A DNA stretch of 64,000 nt. It comes from Burkholderia puraquae (GTDB lineage Bacteria; Pseudomonadota; Gammaproteobacteria; Burkholderiales; Burkholderiaceae). Numbering within the stretch: position 1 is the first letter of the stretch; the number at the start of each line of letters is the position of its first letter. Location of the stretch: the NCBI RefSeq assembly GCF_002099195.1, contig NZ_NBYX01000022.1, positions 38,526 through 102,525 on the forward strand, written 5' to 3'. A model generated the notes under the pieces. The model saw only the letters and a list, made by a program, of their open reading frames with translations. It was not told the origin of the DNA and made no database searches. Below, in pieces: positions 24,776 to 34,308 of the stretch. The translations under genes and the position numbers were made by a program.

Positions 24776-25888
24776 TCAGAAAACGTGCCGGACGCCGAGC
24801 GTCGCCATCATCTGGCGCGTGCCGGTCGAGCGCGCGTACGCGAAGATCTGCGCATGCTCCGCATCGCCGGCCGCCTGCTGCGCGATCACCGTCAGCGCGA
24901 CGTCGGTGCGTTTCGACAGGTAGTAATCGGCCTGCAGGTTCACCTGGTGCCATTTCGGCCGCTTGTCGATCACGTCGTACTTGCCGTTCGTGAACGCATA
25001 CGCGGCGCCGAGAAAGAGCTGCGGCGTCATCGTGTAGACGACGTTCACGCCAAGGTTCTGCAGGTGCAGGTGCGAATTGTCGAGGTAATCGTAGCGCACG
25101 TCGGTAAACATCGCCGCGAACTGCGCGCGGCCGATCGTGTAGAAGCCGCCCGTGCCCGCGATCCGCTGCCGGCTAGCGTAGGCCGCAGGCGACATCGCGC
25201 TCTTGCTGAAGATCAGCAGCGGCGACGCATAGTCGTTCGCGATCGCGCCGTCCTGGTTCGTCGCGCTGTACGGATGGTTGTACTGCGCGTAGACCGCGCT
25301 CCAGCGCAGCGGACCCTGCTCGTAGCCGAGCCCGAAGCTGTATGCGCTGTTGTTCGCGAAACCCGTCGCGTTGCTGAAGCCGTACAGCGCGGTGAATTTC
25401 AGGCCGTAGTAGACGGGGCTCACGTACTTCACCGAGTTCTGCACGCGGATGTCGTTGTAGCCGTTGTCGTTGTCGCCGATGTTCACGCCGTTGCTCGCGA
25501 TGATCACGGGCCCGATGTAGTCGTGGATCGCGTCGTACTGGCGGCCGAACGTCAGCGAGCCGTAGGTGCGGTCGGCGAGGCCGACGTAGGCCATCCGACC
25601 GAACTCGCGGCCATTCTGCGCGGCCGTGCCCGTCATCACGTTGAAGCCGTTCTCCAGCTGGAATACCGCGGACAGCCCCTGCCCGAGATCCTCCTTGCCC
25701 TTCAGCCCCCAGCGCGGGTTCTGGTTCGTGCCGGACAGCGCCTGCCACGCGTTCTTGCCGCCCTGGTTGGTCGCGTACCCGACGCCGGCCGAGATGAGAC
25801 CGTACAACGTGATGCTGCTTTGCGCACCGGCATGGGTCGCGAAGGCGCCGAGCATCGCGAGCGGGGCGAGCTTGTGGAGAGTTTTCAT
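24776..25888 (-). CDS. Gram-negative general porin, purine-cluster type
   Basis: A 370-residue outer-membrane porin. Signal peptide MKTLHKLAPLAMLGAFATHAGA, then QSSITLYGLISAGVGYATNQ, strand-rich body including GRMAYVGLADRTYGSLTFGRQYDA, and a terminal TLGVRHVF ending in Phe. It differs substantially from the porin at 4381-5574. It is the first gene of an operon with the Tat-exported nucleoside hydrolase (10-bp gap), which suggests that it lets nucleosides through the outer membrane. The upstream 90 bp are AT-rich near 25955-26010 and should hold the promoter. Confidence 0.93.
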   Translation of the reverse strand: MKTLHKLAPLAMLGAFATHAGAQSSITLYGLISAGVGYATNQGGKNAWQALSGTNQNPRWGLKGKEDLGQGLSAVFQLENGFNVMTGTAAQNGREFGRMAYVGLADRTYGSLTFGRQYDAIHDYIGPVIIASNGVNIGDNDNGYNDIRVQNSVKYVSPVYYGLKFTALYGFSNATGFANNSAYSFGLGYEQGPLRWSAVYAQYNHPYSATNQDGAIANDYASPLLIFSKSAMSPAAYASRQRIAGTGGFYTIGRAQFAAMFTDVRYDYLDNSHLHLQNLGVNVVYTMTPQLFLGAAYAFTNGKYDVIDKRPKWHQVNLQADYYLSKRTDVALTVIAQQAAGDAEHAQIFAYARSTGTRQMMATLGVRHVF

Positions 25889-26049
25889 GCGGGTCGTGTG
25901 ATCGGTGGTGGTCCAGGCGCGGCAGGGTTCCGCGAAACTGGCCTCGACTATACGAACCCGAATCGGATAATAAAAGTTTGCTTTTCTTATGTGTCAATAA
26001 AACGGATTTATTCTCATCCGTGTGCCTTCCGCGCCCGGCGGCCCGGCGC

Positions 26050-27270
26050 TCAGTCTGCCGTGTCGCCGCCCTTCGGCACCTTCGACCACGCCTTGCGCCC
26101 CGGCAACGGCGACCATGCCGGCCGGGTCTTGCGTGCGCTGTCGATCACGACCAGGTAGCGGCCCGCGATCGGCGTGATGTCGCGATCGCGACGCAGCACC
26201 CACAGCGACTTGCCCGCTTCGACGCGTGCCTGGTAATCGTCGTCGAGCAGGCCGTGGCGGTCGAAGAACAGGTTCAGCGACGCCGGAATCCGCACGCACC
26301 CTTTCGAGTGCCGGATGCCGAGCAGCGCTTCGAGGCGATCGGGGTCGGTCGCATGCATCTGGAAGCGCATCGGCGACACGCCGCCCTTGCCCCAGCCGCG
26401 CTCCCCGTCCTCCCAGCCGAAGTCGTAGATGCGCATGTCGCGGCTGCCGTAACCGCGAATGCCGTTCTCGTTCGTCGTGCCTTCCGCGCGGAAATCCATG
26501 TTGTCCGGCGAGTGATGGAACACACCGAGCGGCGTCAGGAAATGGTCGTACTTGCCCGGCAGGCCGGTACCGACCGGCGATGCGCCGATCATCAGCCACG
26601 CGTTGGCCGGCGTCGCCCGGAAGTAGATGAACAGCGCCTGCACGTTCGGCGCGCGGTCGACCATCGCGACGTATTCGCCGGCGAGGTCGCCGAGATCCGC
26701 ATCGACGAGCGCCTTCTGGAGCCGCTCGCCGTAGGCGCGCTGCTCGCTTGCCGGCACGTTCAGGCGCCGCGTGACTTCCTGCGTGAAGCGCTTGCGCATG
26801 TCGACCGCGCGCGCCGTCGCATTTTTCGCCTCTTCCGCCGACAGGGGCGGGTGCCGGCGCGGCGGCGTCGGCGCGGGTGGCTCGGCCTCGCTGGCGGGCG
26901 TGGCGGAAGCGGACGATGCAGGTGTGGCGGCGGATGCAGCGGAAGCGGCAGAAGCCGCCGCTGCGCCCGATGCCGGGCTGGCAGGCTCCGCAGGACGCGC
27001 GTGTGATGCGGCAGGCGCGGGCTGCGCCGCCGACGCACCGGACGATGCATGCACCGACGAAGCGGGATGCGCGCGAGAAGCTGCCGATGCGGGCGACTCG
27101 ACTGATGAGGACGGCGTAACGGCAGGCGACGATGCGTCGGACGCGGCAAAGGCCGGCCGCTCGACAAGCACGGAGATCGGCAGTGCCGCAGCGAGCCAGA
27201 TACACGCAGCCGCGGCACGGGCAAGACAACGCGGCTTCGCAAATCGCCGCGTCAAGCTGAAAGGCATCAT
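26050..27270 (-). CDS. L,D-transpeptidase (YkuD/ErfK family) with Ala/Ser/Pro linker
   Basis: A 406-residue exported protein. A signal peptide (about 15-42, ending PAFA-AS) is followed by roughly 95 residues made almost only of Ala, Ser, Pro and Thr (about 43-137), then a YkuD domain with the catalytic motif HSKGCVRIP (H321, C325) and the preceding GIRGYGSRDMRIYDFGWEDG. L,D-transpeptidases form 3-3 crosslinks or attach proteins to peptidoglycan. The linker probably spans part of the periplasm. The start is uncertain: ATG-ATG at 27270/27267 gives a normal signal peptide, but no strong ribosome site is seen, and an in-frame ATG lies at 27360. Confidence 0.88.
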   Translation of the reverse strand: MMPFSLTRRFAKPRCLARAAAACIWLAAALPISVLVERPAFAASDASSPAVTPSSSVESPASAASRAHPASSVHASSGASAAQPAPAASHARPAEPASPASGAAAASAASAASAATPASSASATPASEAEPPAPTPPRRHPPLSAEEAKNATARAVDMRKRFTQEVTRRLNVPASEQRAYGERLQKALVDADLGDLAGEYVAMVDRAPNVQALFIYFRATPANAWLMIGASPVGTGLPGKYDHFLTPLGVFHHSPDNMDFRAEGTTNENGIRGYGSRDMRIYDFGWEDGERGWGKGGVSPMRFQMHATDPDRLEALLGIRHSKGCVRIPASLNLFFDRHGLLDDDYQARVEAGKSLWVLRRDRDITPIAGRYLVVIDSARKTRPAWSPLPGRKAWSKVPKGGDTAD

Positions 27271-27737
27271 ACGTTCGAAGCCATCGTCCGATCCGGCCGC
27301 CGCATGCTGCTGTTGCGAGCGGCGCATCTTCCGCGCGAGCCATCGACACGTCCGGCGCATCGTGTGCGCCCGGCGCCGACGCCTCTTCGCGGCGGAGCCG
27401 TTCGCTGCTGCAACGCGTACGGTCCGATGGCGGCTAATGAGTCGTCAGGCCCTTCATTTTACGCGTCCACGCAAGAATCGGCAGCGACGCAAATCGCGGT
27501 TCATCGCGAATTTGCGCTTCGTCACGCTTTGTTTCAACTCGTTGCCGCCTGCTCCGTCATTGCGTGGCAATGTTGTTTGTTGGGCGTTCGAGATCGATAT
27601 GCGATGCCGCGATTTTCGCGACGACGTGGCGGCTTTTCGGAATCGATTCGTATGCCATATCATTTTAGATACGCCACAAGCGCAACGCATGGCACGCATG
27701 CCGCGCGAACCGCGCGACATGCGTGCACATCTACCGA
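27271..27737. other. Gene-free region between L,D-transpeptidase and MFS genes
   Basis: 467 bp, lower in GC than its surroundings between about 27450 and 27690. No coding frame with Burkholderia codon bias was seen. It must carry the promoter of the leftward transpeptidase gene and the 3' end of the MFS transcript. No clear terminator with a T-run was found. Confidence 0.45.
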
Positions 27738-29156
27738 TTACTTCGAGATGGTTTCGAGCGCGATGCCCTTCGTGCGCGGCCCCATGAGCCCGATCGCGGC
27801 CATCACGATCACCATCGCGCCCGCGATGAACGCGAACACGCCGAAGGTGCCGAAGCCCTTCAGCACGGCCGCGATCACGAACGACGAGAAGATCGCCGAG
27901 AAGCGGCTCCACGAATAGACGAAGCCGACGGCCCGTGCGCGGATCGACGTCGGGAACAGCTCGGCCTGGTATGCGTGGAAGCTGTACGACATGATGTTGC
28001 TCGCGAGCGTGAGGCCGATGCCGAGCACGATCAGGAACGCACCCACCGTCGTCTGGCTGAACGACAGCCCGCAGACGACGATCGCCGCCGCCATCGCGAC
28101 GATCACCGACTTGCGCTCGAACCGGTCGGCGATCACGAGGCCGATCAGCGGGCCGATCGGCGCGGCGAGCGCGATCACGCTCGAATACATCAGGCTCGAC
28201 GTGATCGTGATGCCCTGCTTGATCAGCAGCGTCGGCACCCAGTTCGCGAAGCCGTAGAAGCCGACCGTCTGGAACACGTTGAAGATCGTCATCATGATCG
28301 TGCGGCTGCGATACGGCGGCACCCACATGTCGCGGAAGCTGCCGCGCGGCGGCACCGGCTCGGCGGGTGCGGGCGGCGGCAGCGGCCGGCCGTATTCGGC
28401 TTCGACCTTCGCCTCGAGCGCACGCATGATGCGGTCGGCTTCTTCGACCCGGCCCTGCTGCGCGAGCCAGCGCGGGCTTTCCGGCAGTTCGCGGCGAATC
28501 CACCACACGAACAGCGCGCCGTGCGCGCCGATCAGCACGACCCAGCGCCAGCCATCGAGGCCGAATGGTGCGTGCGGCACGAGCAGGTACGCGAGGAACG
28601 CGACCACCGGCACCGCGACGAACCCGACTGCCTGCTCGCACGCGAACGCGCGGCCGCGGATCTGCTTCGGCACGAGTTCGGAGATGTACGTGCCGATCGT
28701 CACCATCTCGACGCCGAGGCCGAGACCGACGACGAAGCGCCAGAAGTTCAGCCCGGCCGCGGTGTCCTGGAACGCCATCACGACGTTGGCGGCCGTGTAC
28801 CACAGCAGCGACCACGTGAAGATCGCGCGGCGGCCGAAGCGGTCGGCGAGGAAGCCGCATGCGATCGTGCCGATGAAGAGGCCGGAGAACAGCGCGGCGA
28901 TGAAGCTCGCGACGCCCGTGGTGCCGAACAGGCCGTGCGTCGTCGCCGACAGGATCCCGCTTTTCACGAGACCGGGGGCGACGTAGCCGCTATAGAGCAG
29001 GTCGTAGAGCTCGAAGAAGAAGCCAAGGCTCAGCAGGACGACGAGCTTCCAGACGGTGCGGGTGGGCGGCAGGCGGTCGAGGCGGGCCGAGATGGAGCCG
29101 GGGTCGACGGGTGGGGATTGGGCAGGTGCCTGCGAAAGGCTGTCCGTTGAGGCCAT
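27738..29156 (-). CDS. MFS transporter (sugar-porter / metabolite-proton symporter type)
   Basis: A 472-residue, 12-helix transporter. Signatures: FFELYDLLYSGYVAPGL in helix 1, GFLADRFGRRAIF between helices 2 and 3, RFVVGLGLGVEMVTIGTYISELVPKQIRGRAF, PESPRWLAQQGRVEEADRIMR at the central loop, and ELFPTSIRARAVGFVYSWSR in the second half. These place it in the sugar-porter/aromatic acid-like MFS branch. AGGAGA lies 10 bases before ATG 29156. Substrate unknown. Monocistronic, divergent from the MscS-type channel gene. Confidence 0.9.
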   Translation of the reverse strand: MASTDSLSQAPAQSPPVDPGSISARLDRLPPTRTVWKLVVLLSLGFFFELYDLLYSGYVAPGLVKSGILSATTHGLFGTTGVASFIAALFSGLFIGTIACGFLADRFGRRAIFTWSLLWYTAANVVMAFQDTAAGLNFWRFVVGLGLGVEMVTIGTYISELVPKQIRGRAFACEQAVGFVAVPVVAFLAYLLVPHAPFGLDGWRWVVLIGAHGALFVWWIRRELPESPRWLAQQGRVEEADRIMRALEAKVEAEYGRPLPPPAPAEPVPPRGSFRDMWVPPYRSRTIMMTIFNVFQTVGFYGFANWVPTLLIKQGITITSSLMYSSVIALAAPIGPLIGLVIADRFERKSVIVAMAAAIVVCGLSFSQTTVGAFLIVLGIGLTLASNIMSYSFHAYQAELFPTSIRARAVGFVYSWSRFSAIFSSFVIAAVLKGFGTFGVFAFIAGAMVIVMAAIGLMGPRTKGIALETISK

Positions 29157-29609
29157 CGTGGGCGCGTCTCCTGATCGTGTCGTGTTGTTGTCCGGCGACC
29201 AGCGAGCCGCCGTCGGGCGAATCGCTGCATTGTACCGGCAGGTCCGTCCGATGCGAGCGCACCCCGGCCCCGATATCTCGAACGCGATGACGTGCAGGCC
29301 GCCATCGGCCACCGAACCGATTCGGACACCCCATTTTCGCGCCAGATAATGTGTAACTTGCGTAACCGTCTGTCGGGTACCGAAAACGCGCCAGAACCGC
29401 TATCTGTCGCCACACCGCGGCGGCGTCGGCCCCACCGTCCGGGCCTAGTGCACCGTTTCGCGCGGGCACGCACCACCGGAATCGCCACAAACGGGGTACG
29501 CAATCGGTACAACCACGCGTTCCACACCCCGGTAACATGCTACCGGGCCAACCACCGGCTTCCGGGCGCCTTTCGGCGACCTGAATTGTCGGCAAATCGT
29601 AAGCATTCC
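29157..29609. other. Divergent intergenic region with a palindrome
   Basis: 453 bp between the MFS and mechanosensitive-channel genes. No gene was recognised. It holds both promoters, and CCCGGTA/TACCGGG (29528-29534 and 29541-29547) forms a perfect 7-bp inverted repeat with a 6-base spacer, 62 bp before the channel start, a possible operator. Confidence 0.45.
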
Positions 29610-32057
29610 ATGTTCATACAACGACTATCCACTTACGCCCGCCGGATCGCCCTGATCGCGCTGCTGCAGTTTGCGGCGATCGCGACCGCGTCGGCGTTTC
29701 CGGCGGCCGCCTCGGCACCGAACGCGAGCGGCGTCGGCGCGCCCGTGCCGGCCATCTCGCTGAACGACGCCGTCGCGCAGCTCAAGCAGATGCAGGCCGA
29801 ACTGGACCGCATCAAGCAGCAGACCTCGACCGCGTCCAACAGCAAGGAACTGGACGGGCTCAGCGACTCGACGCAGGAGCTGAGCACCGATGTCGAGAAG
29901 CTGCAGGGCGATCTCGTTCCGCAGCGCGCGCAGATCCAGGGGCAGCTCGACGTGCTCGGCCCCCCGCCCGCCGACGGCGCCGCGCCGGAAGCGCCGGCCG
30001 TCGCGAAGCAACGGGCCACGCTCAACGCACGCAAGACACAGATCGATGCAGCGCTGAAGCAGGCCGCCGACCAGAAGACCAGCCTCACGAACCTGAACGA
30101 GCAGTTCGCGAAGCTGCATCGCGGCCTGCTGAAGAACCAGCTCGCGTTCCGTTCGGGCGGCATTTTCAGCGCGCAGTTCTGGCTGCCGCTGTTCCATCTT
30201 TCGCCGGACGACGCCCAGCGGCTCGGGGACTTCGACGAAGAGATGCTCGACATGCTGCGCTCGTCGTGGGTGCCCGGACAAAAAGCGATCACGGTGCTGC
30301 TGCTGGTTGCCGCGTTCGCGGCATGGATGGGCGGCCGCCGGCTCATCGAGCGCGGGCTCGCGTGGTTCTGCGTGAACCGCCTGCCGGCCACCCGTTTGCG
30401 CCGCAGCGCGCTGGCGTTGTCGACCGCGCTGTCGACGCTGCTGGCAACCGCCATTGCCGTGCAGATCCTGTACCTCGCCGTCGCGCGCCACTACGACCTC
30501 ACGCCGGCGCTGACCGATCTATGGGACCAGTTCGCGAAGCTTGCCGCAACCTGCGCGCTGATCGCCGGGCTCGGCCGCGCGCTGCTGTGCACGAAGCATC
30601 CGTCGTGGCGCCTGCCCGCGCTCGCCGATCCGGTTGCGCTCGCGATGAGGCCGTTCCCCGGCATCCTGGCCGCGCTGCTGCTGGTGTCCGGCACGCTCGA
30701 GTCGATCAACCGGATCGTCGACACCAGCCTGTCGGTCACGCTGTTCGGCCGCGGAATCGTGTCGCTCGTCGTCGCTGTGACGGTCGGTGCGTCGCTGCTG
30801 CGCTCGAATCGCGCGCGCAGCGCGCTCGCGGCCGCCGGCGAAGCGCCCGAGCAGCGCTCGACGCTCGCCGGGCTGATCCATGCCGCCGTCACGCTGGCCA
30901 TCATCGCTACCCTGATCGCACTCCTGATCGGCTACATCACGGTCGCGCGCTTCATTACCTACGAGCTCGTGTGGTTCGAGATCGTGCTGGGCGCCACCTA
31001 CATCCTGATCCAGCTGACGCGCGACGCGAGCGAAAGCCTGTTCTCGTCGAGCCTGACGACGGGCCAGCAGATCAAGCACCTGTTCGCGCTCGAGGATCGT
31101 CACCTCGACCAGGCCCGCACGGTCCTGTCCGGTTTCGGTACGAGCCTGCTGATGCTGATCGCGGCCATCGCGCTGCTGACGGGCGGCTTCGGCACGACAC
31201 CGGGCGACCTGCTCGACAGCGCGGTCGCGATGATCGGCAGCCAGCGGCTGCAGAGCCTGAACATCATGCCCGACCGGATCATGAACGCCGTGATCGGGTT
31301 CGCGATCGGCTTCTACCTGCTGCGCTCGCTGCGCCGCTGGCTCGACGGCGAGTTCATGCCCGCGCTCGGCATGGATACGGGAATGCGCGTGTCGCTGATC
31401 ACGCTGTTCACCAACGTCGGCTACGTGCTGCTCGTGCTGATGACGCTCGGGCTGCTCGGCGTCAGGTGGAACAACCTCGCGTGGATCGTCAGTGCGTTGT
31501 CGGTGGGTATCGGTTTCGGCCTGCAGGAGATCGTGAAGAACTTCGTGTCGGGGCTGATCCTGCTGACCGAGCGCCCGGTGAAAGTGGGCGACATGATCAG
31601 CATCGCGGGCGTCGAAGGCGACATCCGCCGCATCAACGTGCGCGCGACCGAAATCCAGCTGAGCGACCGCTCGACCGTGATCGTGCCGAATTCGCAACTG
31701 ATCTCGCAGAACCTGCGCAACGTGACGATGGGCAACAGTACGCAGGGCGTCGCGACGCTGGTGCTGACGTTCCCGCTGAACACCGATCCCGAGCAGGTTC
31801 GCGACCTGCTGCTCGACGCGTATCGCGAGCACCAGGCGATTCTCGAGAAGCCGGCGCCGTCCGTCACGTTCAGCCAGCTCACGCCGGACGGCATCACGCT
31901 GAGCGTGACGGGTTACGTGTCGAGCCCGCGGATCGCGAGTTCGACGAAGAGCGATCTGCTGTTCGAGATCCTGAAGCGGTTGCGCGCGGCGGGGATCACG
32001 CTGTCGAGCCCGCAGATGCTGGTCGTGCAAAACATGCCGGCGGCGGGAGACGCATGA
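29610..32057 (+). CDS. Large MscS-family mechanosensitive channel with DUF3772-like N-terminus
   Basis: An 815-residue inner-membrane protein. A signal peptide (MFIQRLSTYARR...ASAF) is followed by a periplasmic coiled-coil region of about 180 residues rich in Gln, Lys and Asp (SLNDAVAQLKQMQAELDRIKQQ), about ten transmembrane helices, and a C-terminal MscS core with VGIGFGLQEIVKNFVSGLILLTERPVKVGDMI and VIVPNSQLISQNLRNVT. It belongs to the large MscK/YbiO-like group. It would release solutes on hypo-osmotic shock, or respond to other envelope stress. Monocistronic with a strong terminator just after it. Confidence 0.92.
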   Translation: MFIQRLSTYARRIALIALLQFAAIATASAFPAAASAPNASGVGAPVPAISLNDAVAQLKQMQAELDRIKQQTSTASNSKELDGLSDSTQELSTDVEKLQGDLVPQRAQIQGQLDVLGPPPADGAAPEAPAVAKQRATLNARKTQIDAALKQAADQKTSLTNLNEQFAKLHRGLLKNQLAFRSGGIFSAQFWLPLFHLSPDDAQRLGDFDEEMLDMLRSSWVPGQKAITVLLLVAAFAAWMGGRRLIERGLAWFCVNRLPATRLRRSALALSTALSTLLATAIAVQILYLAVARHYDLTPALTDLWDQFAKLAATCALIAGLGRALLCTKHPSWRLPALADPVALAMRPFPGILAALLLVSGTLESINRIVDTSLSVTLFGRGIVSLVVAVTVGASLLRSNRARSALAAAGEAPEQRSTLAGLIHAAVTLAIIATLIALLIGYITVARFITYELVWFEIVLGATYILIQLTRDASESLFSSSLTTGQQIKHLFALEDRHLDQARTVLSGFGTSLLMLIAAIALLTGGFGTTPGDLLDSAVAMIGSQRLQSLNIMPDRIMNAVIGFAIGFYLLRSLRRWLDGEFMPALGMDTGMRVSLITLFTNVGYVLLVLMTLGLLGVRWNNLAWIVSALSVGIGFGLQEIVKNFVSGLILLTERPVKVGDMISIAGVEGDIRRINVRATEIQLSDRSTVIVPNSQLISQNLRNVTMGNSTQGVATLVLTFPLNTDPEQVRDLLLDAYREHQAILEKPAPSVTFSQLTPDGITLSVTGYVSSPRIASSTKSDLLFEILKRLRAAGITLSSPQMLVVQNMPAAGDA

Positions 32058-32092
32058 CGCGGCTCGCGCGCTTGCCGTCGCACAGATGAACG

Positions 32093-32127
32093 AAGGGCCG
32101 GCACCGCAACGCGGCAGCCGGCCCTTT
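32093..32127 (+). terminator. Rho-independent terminator
   Basis: AAGGGCCGGC pairs perfectly with GCCGGCCCTT (10-bp stem, 14-base loop) and is followed by TTTCT. It ends the channel transcript and, reading from the other side, may also stop the leftward amaB-like transcript. Confidence 0.8.
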
Positions 32128-32162
32128 CTACTCGTACGCAGCGCCCGTCCGGGCGCTCGGCA

Positions 32163-33674
32163 TCAAACGTCGAACTTCACGCCCTGCGCCAGCGGCAGCT
32201 GACGGCTGTAGTTGATCGTGTTCGTCGCGCGGCGCATGTAAGCCTTCCATGCATCCGAACCCGACTCGCGGCCGCCGCCCGTTTCCTTCTCGCCGCCGAA
32301 CGCGCCGCCGATCTCCGCGCCGCTCGTGCCGATGTTCACGTTGACGATCCCGCAGTCGCTGCCCGCTGCCGACATGAACTGCTCGGCCTCGCGCATGTCG
32401 TTCGTGAAGATCGCCGACGACAGGCCCTGCGGCACCGCGTTGTGCAGTTCGATCGCGTCGTCGAAGTTGTCGTAGACCATCACGTACAGGATCGGTGCGA
32501 ACGTTTCGCGCTCGACCACCGCCGATTGCTTCGGCATCCGCACGATGGCCGGACGCACGTAGTACGCATCCGCGTGACCGACATCGACGCGCTCGCCGCC
32601 CTTCACCTCGCCGCCCTGCTCGCGCGCATCGCCCAGCGCCTTCTGCATCGCATCGAACGATGCGCGATCGACCAGCGGGCCGACCAGCGTGCCTTCTTCG
32701 AGCGGGCTGCCGACCTTCACCGACGCGTAGGCCTTCTCGATGCGCGGCAGCAGCTGTTCGACCAGGCTGCGATGCACGATCAGGCGGCGCAGCGTCGTGC
32801 AGCGCTGGCCGGCGGTACCGACCGCCGCGAACGTGACCGCACGCACGACCAGGTCGAGATCGGCGCTCGGCGCGACGATCATCCCGTTGTTGCCGCCGAG
32901 TTCGAGGATGCCGCGCGCGAGACGCTGGCTCAGCACCTTCGCAACTTCCTGGCCCATCCGCACGCTGCCCGTCGCGCTGACGACCGGCACTTTCTTCGAT
33001 GCCGTCAGCACCTCGCCGACATCGCGCATGCCGAGCACCAGCTGGCTCAGCTCCGCCGGCGCGGCGCCCGGATGGGTCTTCTCGAATTCGCGGATCGCCT
33101 TTTGCAGCAGCACGTGGCATGCGATCGCGGTGAGCGGCGTCTTCTCGGACGGCTTCCATACGACCGAATCGCCGCACACGAATGCGAGTGCCGCGTTCCA
33201 CGCCCACACGGCGACCGGGAAGTTGAACGCCGAGATCACGCCGCACACGCCGATCGGGTGCCACGTTTCCATCATCCGGTGGCCCGGGCGCTCGGATGCG
33301 ATCGTGAGGCCGTAAAGCTGGCGCGACAGACCGACCGCGAAATCGCAGATGTCGATCATTTCCTGCACTTCGCCGAGGCCTTCCGACGTGATCTTGCCGG
33401 CCTCGAGGGTGACGAGGCGGCCGAGCTCGGCCTTGTGCTCACGCAGCACGTTGCCGAACACGCGCACGAGTTCGCCGCGCACCGGCGCCGGCACCGTGCG
33501 CCACTTGAGGAATGCGTCGTGCGCGGCGTCGATCTTGCGCTCGGCGTCGGCGGGCGTGTCGACGGCCAGCGTCGCAAGCGTCGCGCCGTCGAGCGGCGAA
33601 CGCGCGGTCAGCGCATTGCCTTTCCACTGGGCGAGATCGATATCGAGCGCGGCAAGAATGTCGTTGAATTGCAT
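32163..33674 (-). CDS. amaB: Aldehyde dehydrogenase, AmaB/ALDH7 type (alpha-aminoadipate semialdehyde dehydrogenase)
   Basis: A 503-residue NAD(P)-dependent dehydrogenase. Motifs: Rossmann-region NFPVAVWAWNAALAFVCGDSVVWKPSEKTP, VSATGSVRMG, the general base in LELGGNNG, and the catalytic cysteine in VGTAGQRCTTLRRL. The GAAP/GGNNG pattern and IGTSGAEIGGAFGGEKETGGGRESGSDAWK match the antiquitin (ALDH7) group that oxidises alpha-aminoadipate semialdehyde / piperideine-6-carboxylate. The neighbours (permease, AmaA-type oxidase) support lysine/pipecolate catabolism. GAAGAGGAAG precedes ATG 33674. Family certain, substrate likely. Confidence 0.85.
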   Translation of the reverse strand: MQFNDILAALDIDLAQWKGNALTARSPLDGATLATLAVDTPADAERKIDAAHDAFLKWRTVPAPVRGELVRVFGNVLREHKAELGRLVTLEAGKITSEGLGEVQEMIDICDFAVGLSRQLYGLTIASERPGHRMMETWHPIGVCGVISAFNFPVAVWAWNAALAFVCGDSVVWKPSEKTPLTAIACHVLLQKAIREFEKTHPGAAPAELSQLVLGMRDVGEVLTASKKVPVVSATGSVRMGQEVAKVLSQRLARGILELGGNNGMIVAPSADLDLVVRAVTFAAVGTAGQRCTTLRRLIVHRSLVEQLLPRIEKAYASVKVGSPLEEGTLVGPLVDRASFDAMQKALGDAREQGGEVKGGERVDVGHADAYYVRPAIVRMPKQSAVVERETFAPILYVMVYDNFDDAIELHNAVPQGLSSAIFTNDMREAEQFMSAAGSDCGIVNVNIGTSGAEIGGAFGGEKETGGGRESGSDAWKAYMRRATNTINYSRQLPLAQGVKFDV

Positions 33675-34308
33675 CACTTCCTCTTCAGGGACAGATTGAT
33701 CGGTGCGGCGGCAGCGCCGCCCGCGTGATTCGATTGGAGCGCGTTCGCGCGCCCTGTGCAAGCGGATGCGCCGCGCGGCAGGCCCGGTGCGCCGTTCGGC
33801 GCATCGCGCTGCGCCGCCGCCGAAAGCCCGGCCGGACGGCGCGCTCCCGCCTCGCAAGGCACGATCCATGAAACACATTGTCGGTGGCCACAAGTCGGGC
33901 CGCTATTGATATTAACTCACGACTTCATTCCGAAAACGCAATACCTCGACGGGCCGAACGGATGCGTTTGGGTGCCGATATGGGACGTTTCCAAAGCCCG
34001 TAGCCGGGCCGTCGGATGCATCGCGGTTCGACGCAAGTTGATGACAAACCTGCATCACCCAGTTCTGAAATATCGTTTGCCGGTCGTGCATCGGGCACCC
34101 ACAATCGGGGCGACGTCGAGGTGCAACGCACCCGGCGCGCCGCCGGCCGCCATGACGGCTGCCGGACGACAGACGAAGGCGACCCGCATCGCGGCCCGGT
34201 TCATCCGGCCCGTTCCAGCACCGCATCGCCGCTGCCCGGCCCGCGGCTAGCAACGCGTCGCGCTTCGTCACCGAAAAACAATCCCGGAGACAGCACCCAG
34301 CGCCCGCC
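33675..34308. other. Long intergenic region between amaB-like and permease genes
   Basis: 634 bp between divergent genes, the longest gene-free gap here apart from the right end. The part around 33900-34080 is clearly less GC-rich. No coding frame with convincing codon use and no structured RNA was recognised. It should contain both promoters and may contain operators of the TetR regulator encoded at 37402. Confidence 0.4.
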
